From: Bordetella parapertussis
Lineage (GTDB): Bacteria; Pseudomonadota; Gammaproteobacteria; Burkholderiales; SG8-39
Length of the DNA: 7,359 nucleotides
Assembly: GCA_945869935.1 (NCBI GenBank)
Contig: CAMBSA010000082.1
Span: 1-7,359 of the forward strand
Reading direction: 5' to 3'
The notes beneath the pieces were generated by a model. The model was not told the origin of the DNA, did no database searches, and was given only the letters and a program-made list of their open reading frames with translations. The position numbers and the translations under genes were made by a program. Shown in pieces: positions 1-6,531 of this stretch (positions within the stretch are counted from its first letter, which is position 1; each line of letters begins with the position of its first letter).

Positions 1-1324
1 GAAGAACACAACGGCTACGCCCACGCCCAGCAGCACGGCGGAGACGATGTCGCCGATGACGGCGATGCTTGTCACCGCGACAATCACCACCAGGTCCAGC
101 GTTACACACCGCCAGTCAACGGCTTCGCGGGTCAGTATCTTGCGAGCGAGCTGCAAGGTCCAGCCGTCAAACAGCTGAATCGCCACAACCGTAAGGATGG
201 CACCCACCACGACCAGCGGCTGCAAGAGGACTACAAACGCGAGGACCGCGAGGGAATGCACGAGCGCAGAAAAACTCGTCCGTGCCCCGCCGCGGTAATT
301 CGCCCCCGACGAAGCAATGCTTATCGCTCCAGCGATCCCGCCCAGGAGGGGTGTCAGCAGATTCGCGGCCTATCCGGCGCAGTTCGCTGTTACCCTCGGT
401 ACGTTGCCCGGAGAGGTTCTCCACGATCTTGGCGCAGATCAGCACGTCTAGCGAGGCGACCACCGCGACGCTCAGTGCAGCGGAAACCAGCGACGGAAGA
501 ATGTCGTTAAAACCCGGCAATGTCGCAAACGCGATGATGCTTGCGAAATGCATCCCGTCGGGCATGAGCAGGGACATTGCACCCACTACCGGACCGAGAT
601 CGGAGCCGAGCCCGATCGCGGCGAGCGCGAGATACATCGCCGTACCCAATGCCAGACCCAGCACTGCCGGAGGCACTCTTCGCGTGAACTTCGCACCGTG
701 CCAGATCACCAGCACGGTTGCAATCCCGAGGGCGACGTTGAGCGGCTTCACGCCACCAGGCGAATGCCGGTATTCGAGCGGACGCAGGCGCGCCGGCAAT
801 CCGAGCATCACGTGAAGCTGCGAGTAGAGGATGAGAATCACGGCCGCGTTCTGGAATCCCGCCATCACGGGTGACGGAATGAACTTCATCAGCGAACCCA
901 GGCCGATCAAGCCGAAGACGAACTGTATGAGACCTCCCATTGCAAGCGTAAGAAGCAACGCGGAAATCAGTGTGGAAGGATCCCCTCCGGACAGCAAGGG
1001 CGAATCTGGCACGGCAATCGTATGCATCGCGACCGAGGCGATCATGAAAGCGACAAGACTTCTCGGCGCATAGACTGCGACGGTGCGCGCCCCGCACACT
1101 ATCGCGGCAAGTCCGAGGAAAATCGCACCGTACAGCCCGGCCACGATACCCGCCGGGAGATAACGGTCCCCGAGTGGCGCGAACGCGAGAATCCCGAAGC
1201 CCACCGTCAGCGGCATTGAAATGATTGCCGCCAGGAGTCCGCCGGTTACATCGCCACGAATGTGCCCGGTCCAGCCGCGGGGCAGCTGCCCGATTCGCCG
1301 GGATGCTTCCGGTTCCATCCCCAT
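1..1324 (-). pseudogene. SulP/SLC26-family anion transporter, frameshifted, 3' end beyond window
   Basis: Secondary anion transporter of the inner membrane; SulP members carry sulfate, bicarbonate or other anions, and the substrate cannot be read from this sequence. From the ATG at 1324 the frame gives about 319 residues of clear SulP sequence: a Pro-containing first helix (ISMPLTVGFGILAF, 35-48), a GLYGAIFLGL segment (63-72), the MKFIPSPVMAGFQNAAVIL segment (146-164) and further hydrophobic helices to NSELRRIG (312-319). The frame then turns into non-SulP, Arg/Gly-rich sequence and stops at 167. From 369 down to base 1 another frame resumes the family sequence (AANLLTPLLGGIAGAIS, then SSGANYRGGARTSFSALVHS, then more helices) and stays open to the edge. 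The two pieces join without visible loss of homology, so this is one gene broken by a small indel, or a sequencing error. No STAS domain is visible; it would lie outside. The start is 30 bases after the small upstream gene and has no strong Shine-Dalgarno; no in-frame start exists further upstream before a stop. Confidence 0.88.
361..373 (-). other. Frameshift site within the SulP gene
   Basis: Reading the minus strand, codons up to ATA (373-371, Ile) match SulP sequence in one frame. From GCC (369-367) onward the match is in a different frame, reading AANLLTPLLGG. In that second frame a TAG (372-370) sits immediately upstream of the join, so the second part cannot be translated far upstream on its own. 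Restoring two bases after G370 would give the expected ELxxxGxANL spacing; removing one base would also restore the frame but shorten the protein by a residue. No homopolymer or slippery heptamer is present to suggest programmed frameshifting. Confidence 0.8.
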
Positions 1325-1354
1325 CGTATGCTGCGTGGTGCCAAACGCCCCGGG

Positions 1355-1651
1355 TCAGGCGCCTGCCTTGCCGCTCTTGGTTGCCGGCTTGGCCGCCGCC
1401 GGAACATTCGGGGCAGGTGTGTCCTCGCGCCGCTTGATCACGCCTTTCTGCTCGAGTTGTTTGCGCACCTCGTCCAGCACGCCGTAGGTCTGCAAGAACG
1501 CATCCGGGGACAGCAAAAGCCGATGTGAGAGTTCGCGGGCCGGCCGTCCGTTCTTGTCCTTCGGGCCGGTCGTGTAGCTGAAAAAATCGACCCGGACCAC
1601 GCCCGCGACAACGGAAACTTCTTCAACCCCGTCGCAAAAACGCTGTTCCAT
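1355..1651 (-). CDS. Small conserved-looking protein of unknown function, 98 aa
   Basis: I do not recognise a firm family. The ATG at 1651 has a good Shine-Dalgarno (AAGGGAGA, six bases upstream) and the frame ends with TGA 30 bases before the SulP start. Residues 11-24 (EVSVVAGVVRVDFF) look like a beta strand pair. After a polar loop with GPKDKNGRPAREL (29-41), residues 42-50 (SHRLLLSPD) form another strand, and 51-70 an amphipathic helix (AFLQTYGVLDEVRKQLEQKG). The tail from 73 to 98 is rich in Lys, Ala and Pro and is probably disordered. This order of strands, an L(L/M)SP turn and a helix loosely recalls DUF3467-type proteins, but that is only a resemblance. No signal peptide, membrane segment or metal motif is seen. 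It lies 96 bases after fdhA on the same strand, so co-transcription with the formate dehydrogenase is likely; an accessory role is inference. Confidence 0.82.
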   Translation of the reverse strand: MEQRFCDGVEEVSVVAGVVRVDFFSYTTGPKDKNGRPARELSHRLLLSPDAFLQTYGVLDEVRKQLEQKGVIKRREDTPAPNVPAAAKPATKSGKAGA

Positions 1652-1656
1652 GCAGT

Positions 1657-1664
1657 TCTCCCTT
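1657..1664 (-). promoter_or_regulatory. Ribosome binding site of the 98-aa gene
   Basis: The minus strand reads AAGGGAGA followed by AACTGC and the ATG at 1651. This strong match to the anti-Shine-Dalgarno sequence at good spacing supports the small gene as real and fixes its start. Confidence 0.75.
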
Positions 1665-1668
1665 GAGT

Positions 1669-1698
1669 TTTCCTGAAATCGGCTTTCCTGAGATCGCC
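1669..1698. repeat. 15-base imperfect tandem duplication between fdhA and the 98-aa gene
   Basis: On the plus strand TTTCCTGAAATCGGC is followed directly by TTTCCTGAGATCGCC, two 15-base units with two mismatches. On the transcribed strand each unit carries CGATYTCAGGAAA just upstream of the ribosome binding site of the 98-aa gene. It may be a chance local duplication or a small leader element; no stem-loop is obvious. Confidence 0.6.
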
Positions 1699-1747
1699 GC
1701 GCAAAGGTATCGCAGAAGTGCGGGCCGTGCTGAAGAACCCGATGCGG

Positions 1748-4558
1748 TTACGCGGACTCGCGGAGAATCGCGCCGCCACCAAAACTCATCCGCTCCGGTG
1801 GCACACCGCCTGCCTCGATGCGCACCGCGCAATACTTGAACTCAGGGATCTTTCCGAACGGATCGAGCGCCGGATTGGTCAAGCGGTTTGCCGCCGCCTC
1901 GTAGTAGCAGAAGGGAATGAATACCGCCCCCTCCGGCATACCCTCATCGACCCGCACATAAAGCGCAATACTGCCCCGACGCGACGCCACCGTGACAACA
2001 CCGCCCGGCTTCAGGCGCAATCGCGCGATGTCATCCGGATGCATCGACGCCATCGGCTCGGGCTCAATCGCATCGAGCACGCCCGCCCGGCGGGTGATCG
2101 CGCCGGTGTGCCAGTGTTCGAGCTGACGGCCGGTGATCAGGACCATCGGGTAGTCCACATCCGGCTGCTCGTCGGCCGGGATGATGTCCGCCGGTACAAA
2201 CCTCGCGCGCCCGGTGGCTGTCGGAAAATGATCCGTGAACACCACGCTCTGCCCTGGATCGCCCTCGTTTTCGCACGGATAGGTGACCGAGCTGTCACGC
2301 TCGAGGCGCTCCCAGGTGATTCCCGCGATCGAGCGCATGCATTCGCGCATCTCGTTGAACACTTCACGTGGATGCCCGTAGTTCCAGTCAAGCCCGAGAC
2401 CGTGGGCGATCTGCTCGATGATCCAGAGATCCTCGCGCGCCTCGCCCGGCGGCTCGATCGCCTTGCGTCCAAGCTGCACCATCCGGTCGGTGTTGGTGAC
2501 CGTGCCGATCTTCTCCGGCCATGCGGTCGCCGGCAGCACCACATCGGCCAGGTACGCGGTCTCGGTGAGGAAGATGTCCTGCACCACGAGATGATCGAGC
2601 ATCGCAAGCGCCTCGCGCGCGTGGTCCGCATCCGGGTCCGACATCGCCGGATTCTCGCCCATGATGTACATGCCGCGGATCTCGCGCTTTTTTGCCGCGC
2701 CCATGATCTCGACGACTGTCAGCCCGGGCTTCGGATCGAGTTCCACCCCCCAGAGCTTTTCGAATCGCGCCTTCGCCTCCGGCGTCGCAACCCTCTGGTA
2801 ATCCGGATAGAACATCGGGACCAGCCCGGAGTCCGATGCGCCCTGCACGTTGTTCTGGCCGCGCAAGGGATGCAGGCCGGTGCCCGGGCGCCCGATCTGA
2901 CCGGTCATGAGCGCAAGCGCAATCAGGCACCGCGCGTTGTCCGTGCCATGCACGTGCTGCGAAATGCCCATGCCCCACAGGATCATCGACCCCTTTGACG
3001 TCGCGTACATCCGTGCGACTTCGCGCAGCGTCGTTGCGGGTATGCCGCAGATCGGCGCCATCAGCTCGGGGCTGTACTTTTTCACGTTTTCGCGCAAGGC
3101 CTCGTAGCCCGAGGTGCGGTCCCGGATGAATGCCTCGTCGACCAGATTCTCCTCGACGATCACGTGCATCAGCGCATTGAGCATCGCGACATCGGTGTCT
3201 GCCTTGAACTGCAGCACGTGGGTCGCGAACCGGGCAAGTTCGGTTCTGCGCGGATCGGCCATGATCAGCTTTGCACCCTTCTTGACCGCGTTCTTGATCC
3301 AGGTTGCCGCAACCGGGTGATTCACCGTCGGATTGCAGCCGATCAGGAAGATCACCTCGGCCTTCAGCACGTCGTGCACCTGATTCGACACCGCCCCCGA
3401 GTTCACCCCCTCCATCAACGCGGCAACCGACGAGGCATGGCACAGGCGGGTGCAGTGATCGACGTTGTTCGAACCAAAGCCGGTGCGGACCAGCTTCTGG
3501 AACAGATAGGCCTCTTCGTTGCTGCCCTTGGCCGAGCCGAACCCGGCCAGCGCATGCTTGCCGTTCTGATCGCGAATCCGCTTCAGTCCGCCTGCGGCGA
3601 GCTCCAGCGCCTCCTCCCAGCTTGCTTCCCGGAACGCATCCATCCAGCGGTCGGGATCAACGCTGAAATCCTTCGACTTCGCGATGCCGGGCTTGCGTAT
3701 CAACGGACGGGTCAGCCGCTGGCGATGGTGGACATAATCAAAGCCATAACGACCCTTGACGCACAGCCGGGATTCGTTCGCCGGCCCGTCGCGTCCCTCC
3801 ACGCGGATGATCCGGTTGTCCTTGACGTGATAGGTGAGCTGGCACCCGACCCCGCAGTAGGGGCACACGGAATCCACCGTCTTGTCGGCCTTCGGCATGC
3901 CCGCGCCGCGGGCGGGCATCAGCGCACCGGTGGGGCACACCTGCACGCATTCGCCGCACGCCACGCAGGTCGATGCCCCCATCGGGTCATCAAAATCGAA
4001 CACGATCTTCGAATGCTCGCCGCGACCGGCGAAACCGATCACATCGTTGCCCTGTTCCTCGCGGCAGGCGCGCACGCAGCGGGTGCACTGAATGCAGGCG
4101 TCGAGGTTCACCGCTATCGCGGGATGCGATACATCCTTTGGCGGTTGTTCGCGCTTGAGGCCCGAGAACCGCGACCCGGTCAGGCCTAGCCGCTTCGCGA
4201 AGGCATCAACCTTGTTCGACGGCGTATGCCGCTCGGCGGGCTGATCGGCCAGCAGCAGCTCGAACACCATCTTCTGGCTCGCAAGCGCGCGCGGGCTATC
4301 AGTGCTCACTTCCATGCCTTCGACGGGATACCGGCAACACGAGGGCGCAAGGACCCGCTCGCCCTTGATCTCGACCACGCAGGCGCGGCAGTTGCCGTCC
4401 GGACGTGTGCCCTTGCCGTGGCAGAGGTGCGGAATGACGATGCCGTTCTTGCGCGCGGTCTTGATGATCGTCTCGTCCGGCCGCCCGATGACGGCCTTTC
4501 CGTTAAGCGTGAACTGGATCGGCATCGCCGCGACTTCATCCTTGGACATCGCCGTCAT
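1748..4558 (-). CDS. fdhA: Formate dehydrogenase alpha (catalytic) subunit, bis-MGD, NAD-linked type
   Basis: Catalytic subunit of a soluble cytoplasmic NAD-dependent formate dehydrogenase: formate to CO2 at a bis-MGD Mo or W centre. Domains in order: a [2Fe-2S] plant-type ferredoxin region with C46, C57, C60 and C74 or C75; a double [4Fe-4S] ferredoxin region with C155/158/161/165 and C198/201/204/208; the molybdopterin oxidoreductase domain with [4Fe-4S] ligands C232, C235, C239 and C266 and the electron-transfer Lys268 (CVKGR); the active-site pair C373-H374 in RLCHASSVAAL, encoded by TGC, so a Cys and not a selenocysteine enzyme; RGQNNVQG at 566-573; and the C-terminal molydopterin dinucleotide binding domain from about 800, with TGRQLEHWHTG at 809-819. 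The His-Cys3 cluster motif usual between the first two Fe-S regions of NuoG-like proteins is absent: there are no cysteines from 76 to 154. The ATG at 4558 has AGGGA seven bases upstream; Met4 and Met12 are alternatives. It lies downstream of fdhB, which supplies the NADH-forming module. Confidence 0.96.
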   Translation of the reverse strand: MTAMSKDEVAAMPIQFTLNGKAVIGRPDETIIKTARKNGIVIPHLCHGKGTRPDGNCRACVVEIKGERVLAPSCCRYPVEGMEVSTDSPRALASQKMVFELLLADQPAERHTPSNKVDAFAKRLGLTGSRFSGLKREQPPKDVSHPAIAVNLDACIQCTRCVRACREEQGNDVIGFAGRGEHSKIVFDFDDPMGASTCVACGECVQVCPTGALMPARGAGMPKADKTVDSVCPYCGVGCQLTYHVKDNRIIRVEGRDGPANESRLCVKGRYGFDYVHHRQRLTRPLIRKPGIAKSKDFSVDPDRWMDAFREASWEEALELAAGGLKRIRDQNGKHALAGFGSAKGSNEEAYLFQKLVRTGFGSNNVDHCTRLCHASSVAALMEGVNSGAVSNQVHDVLKAEVIFLIGCNPTVNHPVAATWIKNAVKKGAKLIMADPRRTELARFATHVLQFKADTDVAMLNALMHVIVEENLVDEAFIRDRTSGYEALRENVKKYSPELMAPICGIPATTLREVARMYATSKGSMILWGMGISQHVHGTDNARCLIALALMTGQIGRPGTGLHPLRGQNNVQGASDSGLVPMFYPDYQRVATPEAKARFEKLWGVELDPKPGLTVVEIMGAAKKREIRGMYIMGENPAMSDPDADHAREALAMLDHLVVQDIFLTETAYLADVVLPATAWPEKIGTVTNTDRMVQLGRKAIEPPGEAREDLWIIEQIAHGLGLDWNYGHPREVFNEMRECMRSIAGITWERLERDSSVTYPCENEGDPGQSVVFTDHFPTATGRARFVPADIIPADEQPDVDYPMVLITGRQLEHWHTGAITRRAGVLDAIEPEPMASMHPDDIARLRLKPGGVVTVASRRGSIALYVRVDEGMPEGAVFIPFCYYEAAANRLTNPALDPFGKIPEFKYCAVRIEAGGVPPERMSFGGGAILRESA

Positions 4559-4565
4559 GATTCAA

Positions 4566-4570
4566 TCCCT
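4566..4570 (-). promoter_or_regulatory. Ribosome binding site of fdhA
   Basis: The minus strand reads AGGGA, then TTGAATC, then the ATG at 4558. The site lies just outside the foot of the large inverted repeat (which begins at 4577), so a folded repeat in the mRNA would sit within a few bases of it and could affect initiation. Confidence 0.6.
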
Positions 4571-4576
4571 GTCTGT

Positions 4577-4660
4577 AACCGCAGATAAACGCAGATGGAC
4601 GCGGATAAGACCAGAGTCCTGACGAAATTCATCTGCGTTTATCTGCGTTTATCTGCGGTT
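4577..4660. repeat. Inverted array of a 10-base repeat between fdhB and fdhA
   Basis: The left arm (4577-4606) consists of three decamers, AACCGCAGAT, AAACGCAGAT and GGACGCGGAT. The right arm (4631-4660) has three in the opposite orientation: ATCTGCGTTT twice, then ATCTGCGGTT. The outer 20 bases of the arms (4577-4596 and 4641-4660) are perfect reverse complements; over 30 bases 27 match. The loop is 24 bases. It occupies most of the gap between the fdhB stop and the fdhA start, and in the mRNA would form a long stem. As I recall, runs of CGCAGATAAA-like units recur between genes in many environmental bacterial genomes, so this is probably a dispersed, REP-like element. There is no U-tract for a standard intrinsic terminator, so read-through into fdhA is expected; the stem might alter the subunit ratio or mRNA stability. 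Confidence 0.9.
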
Positions 4661-4671
4661 GCATTGCAGTT

Positions 4672-6375
4672 TCAACCCACTTCGTGCGGGAAATACTTCA
4701 GTACCGAGAGCACCGGGTTGGGCGCCGCCTGCCCGAGACCGCATATCGATGCATCCATCATCACTTGTGACAGTTCCTGCAACAGCGGACCGTCCCATGT
4801 CTTCGCCTCGATCAACCCGAGCGCCTTCGCGGTACCGACGCGGCAGGGCGTGCACTGGCCGCACGACTCATCCCGGAAAAAACGCACCAGATTGCGCGCC
4901 GCATCCGATGCGCTGTCGTGCTGCGACATCACCACGATGGCCGCCGAGCCGATGAAACACCCGTGCGGCTGCAAGGTGTCGAAATCCAGTGGCACATTCG
5001 CCAGGCTCGCCGGAAGGATCCCGCCCGATGCGCCACCCGGAAGATAGGCATACAACTCGTGCCCGTCCTCCATGCCACCGCAAAATTCATCGACGAGTTC
5101 GCGCAAGGTTATGCCCGCCGGCGCGAGATGCACACCAGGTTTTTTCACCCGTCCCGATACCGAGAACGAGCGCAGGCCGCGGCGACCATTGCGTCCGTGG
5201 CCGGCGAACCACGCGGCGCCCTTCTCCACGATCTCGCGCACCCAGTACACCGTCTCCATGTTGTGTTCCAGCGTCGGGTGACCGAACAGGCCGACCTGGG
5301 CCACATACGGCGGACGCAGGCGCGGCATTCCGCGCTTGCCTTCGATGGATTCGATCATCGCCGACTCTTCGCCACAGATATACGCGCCCGCGCCCCGGCG
5401 CAGGTGAATCGGCGGCAATGCGCACGGCGGATCGGCGCGCAACTTCGCAAGTTCGCGCTCGAGCACCGCCCGGCATCCCGCGTATTCGTCACGAAGGTAA
5501 ATGTAGATTTCGCCGACGCCGGCACACCACGCGGCAATCAGCATGCCTTCCAGGAAGCGATGCGGATCTCGCTCAAGATACCAGCGGTCCTTGAAGGTAC
5601 CCGGCTCGCCCTCGTCGATGTTCACCGCCATCAGCCGCGGCGCAGGTTCTGCCGACACCAGCCGCCATTTTCGTCCTGCCGGAAAGCCCGCCCCGCCCAG
5701 ACCCCGGAGTCCGGAGTCTTCCATTGTTTTCGTGACATCCTCACGCGTGCGCCCGTCGGAGAGACACTCCGCGATCAGGCGATACCCACCGTCTTTGCGG
5801 TAGGCGGCCAGGTCCGTGTAGCGCGGTTCGATACTGCGAGTCGCGCCGTTTTTCACCGCGCGAGCCACCGACTCCACCGTCGCCGACGGCACCGGCTGCT
5901 TGCCCACCACCGCCACAGGCGCGGTTTCGCAACGCCCGACGCAGGGCGCCGCAATCACACGCACGTTCTTGCCCAGACTTGCCGGAAGCCGCGCAAGCAG
6001 TTGTTTCGCGCCGGCCATTTCGCAGGCGAGCGAATCGCACACCCGCACGGTTATCGCAGGCGGCGCGTCGACGCCTTCCTTCACCACGTCAAAGTGATGA
6101 TAGAAAGTCGCCACCTCGTAGACCTCGGCCTGGGACAGGCGCATTTCTTCGGCCAGCGCGGCAAGCAGATTCGCCGGCAGATGACCTTCCGCGTCCTGGA
6201 TTCGATGCAGATGCTCGATCAGCAGATCGCGTCGACGAGGCTCATTGCCAAGCAATTCGCGAATTCGCTCGCGCGCTTCGGGCGCAACCCGGCGCCCCTT
6301 GGGCGTCGATCTGCCTTTGCTTTTCCGGGCCGTATCTTCCCCGACTGCCGGCGTAGACCTACTGCTGTCTGTCAC
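4672..6375 (-). CDS. fdhB: Formate dehydrogenase beta subunit, NuoE-NuoF fusion (FMN, NAD binding)
   Basis: Diaphorase subunit that takes electrons from FdhA and reduces NAD+ at FMN. Numbering is from the GTG at 6375 (567 aa). Residues about 30-175 are NuoE/FdsG-like: a helical part with the EVYEVATFYHHF motif, then a thioredoxin-like [2Fe-2S] domain with C113, C118, C145 and C149. Residues about 185-565 are NuoF/FdsB-like: RGLGGAGFPAGRKW (224-237) and NIDEGEPGTFKDR (252-264) for FMN/NADH, GAGAYICGEESAMIES (328-343), and the [4Fe-4S] ligands C505, C508, C511 (ESCGQCTPCRVG) and C545. Start choice: the frame is open to a TTG at 6468 (598 aa), but the GTG at 6375 has GAGGT six bases upstream, and the extra 31 residues look like untranslated, promoter-bearing sequence. 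The resulting length is close to the roughly 570 residues I recall for the Methylobacterium FDH1 beta subunit. The N-terminal 30 residues are Ser/Lys/Arg-rich and probably flexible. The gene is first in the operon, 113 bases before fdhA. Confidence 0.95.
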   Translation of the reverse strand: MTDSSRSTPAVGEDTARKSKGRSTPKGRRVAPEARERIRELLGNEPRRRDLLIEHLHRIQDAEGHLPANLLAALAEEMRLSQAEVYEVATFYHHFDVVKEGVDAPPAITVRVCDSLACEMAGAKQLLARLPASLGKNVRVIAAPCVGRCETAPVAVVGKQPVPSATVESVARAVKNGATRSIEPRYTDLAAYRKDGGYRLIAECLSDGRTREDVTKTMEDSGLRGLGGAGFPAGRKWRLVSAEPAPRLMAVNIDEGEPGTFKDRWYLERDPHRFLEGMLIAAWCAGVGEIYIYLRDEYAGCRAVLERELAKLRADPPCALPPIHLRRGAGAYICGEESAMIESIEGKRGMPRLRPPYVAQVGLFGHPTLEHNMETVYWVREIVEKGAAWFAGHGRNGRRGLRSFSVSGRVKKPGVHLAPAGITLRELVDEFCGGMEDGHELYAYLPGGASGGILPASLANVPLDFDTLQPHGCFIGSAAIVVMSQHDSASDAARNLVRFFRDESCGQCTPCRVGTAKALGLIEAKTWDGPLLQELSQVMMDASICGLGQAAPNPVLSVLKYFPHEVG

Positions 6376-6381
6376 TTCGAA

Positions 6382-6386
6382 ACCTC
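6382..6386 (-). promoter_or_regulatory. Ribosome binding site deciding the GTG start of fdhB
   Basis: The minus strand reads GAGGT, then TTCGAA, then GTG at 6375. This is the only convincing Shine-Dalgarno near the 5' end of the frame. It favours a GTG start over the upstream in-frame TTG at 6468, which lies inside the FNR-like box. Confidence 0.65.
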
Positions 6387-6458
6387 GCGTTGGATCGGCC
6401 CAGAGTACGCGAGGCGGGTTCAAAACGCCACCGCAACAGCCTGTTTCATTTGAAAAAC

Positions 6459-6472
6459 TTGACTGCAATCAA
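6459..6472. promoter_or_regulatory. FNR/ANR/FixK-type operator upstream of fdhB
   Basis: The plus strand reads TTGACTGCAATCAA (minus strand TTGATTGCAGTCAA). This matches the FNR-family consensus TTGAT-N4-ATCAA at nine of ten defined positions, with the TTGA-N6-TCAA core intact. It lies 84 bases before the GTG of fdhB, in the 156-base gap after the upstream gene, where a promoter for the operon is expected. FNR-family regulators respond to oxygen loss or, in the DNR/NNR branch, to nitric oxide. I could not place convincing -10 and -35 boxes at a standard class I or II distance. The rest of the gap (6376-6531) shows no gene and no clear terminator for the upstream gene. Confidence 0.6.
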
Positions 6473-6531
6473 GTGGGCCACGGGTACGCAAACAACCTGC
6501 CCACCGCCCGGCGCCCGCAGTGCCCACGATA

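Noticed and set aside
1718..2998. 426-codon open frame on the plus strand opposite fdhA
   Set aside because: It is antisense to unmistakable FdhA coding sequence; its product is Arg/His-rich without recognisable motifs, as expected from the complement of a high-GC gene.
3440..3442. Possible selenocysteine at the FdhA active site
   Set aside because: The codon is TGC (Cys) and no TGA interrupts the frame, so no selenocysteine insertion is needed.
3164..4189. 341-codon plus-strand frame opposite the Fe-S and active-site regions of fdhA
   Set aside because: Antisense shadow of conserved cysteine-rich coding sequence; no motif or convincing ribosome binding site noted.
4577..4660. Intrinsic terminator after fdhB
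   Set aside because: The stem is long, interrupted and not followed by a T-run on the transcribed strand; its decamer structure fits a repeat element better.
4577..4660. CRISPR-like array
   Set aside because: The 10-base units are contiguous with no spacers and the array is inverted about a centre, unlike CRISPR repeats.
4918..6453. 511-codon open frame on the plus strand opposite fdhB
   Set aside because: It lies antisense to the conserved NuoE-NuoF fusion and has a His/Arg-rich composition with no family resemblance; a high-GC shadow.
6466..6483. Sigma-54-like promoter (minus strand TGGCCC followed by TTGCA) upstream of fdhB
   Set aside because: The GG and GC elements are separated by 11 bases instead of the required 10, and the first element is not TGGCAC. 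The same bases are better explained by the FNR-type palindrome.
6498..6520. GC-rich possible terminator hairpin after the FGE-fold gene
   Set aside because: Only the outermost four bases pair (CTGC with GCAG); the inner G-rich segment on one strand cannot form a stable stem.
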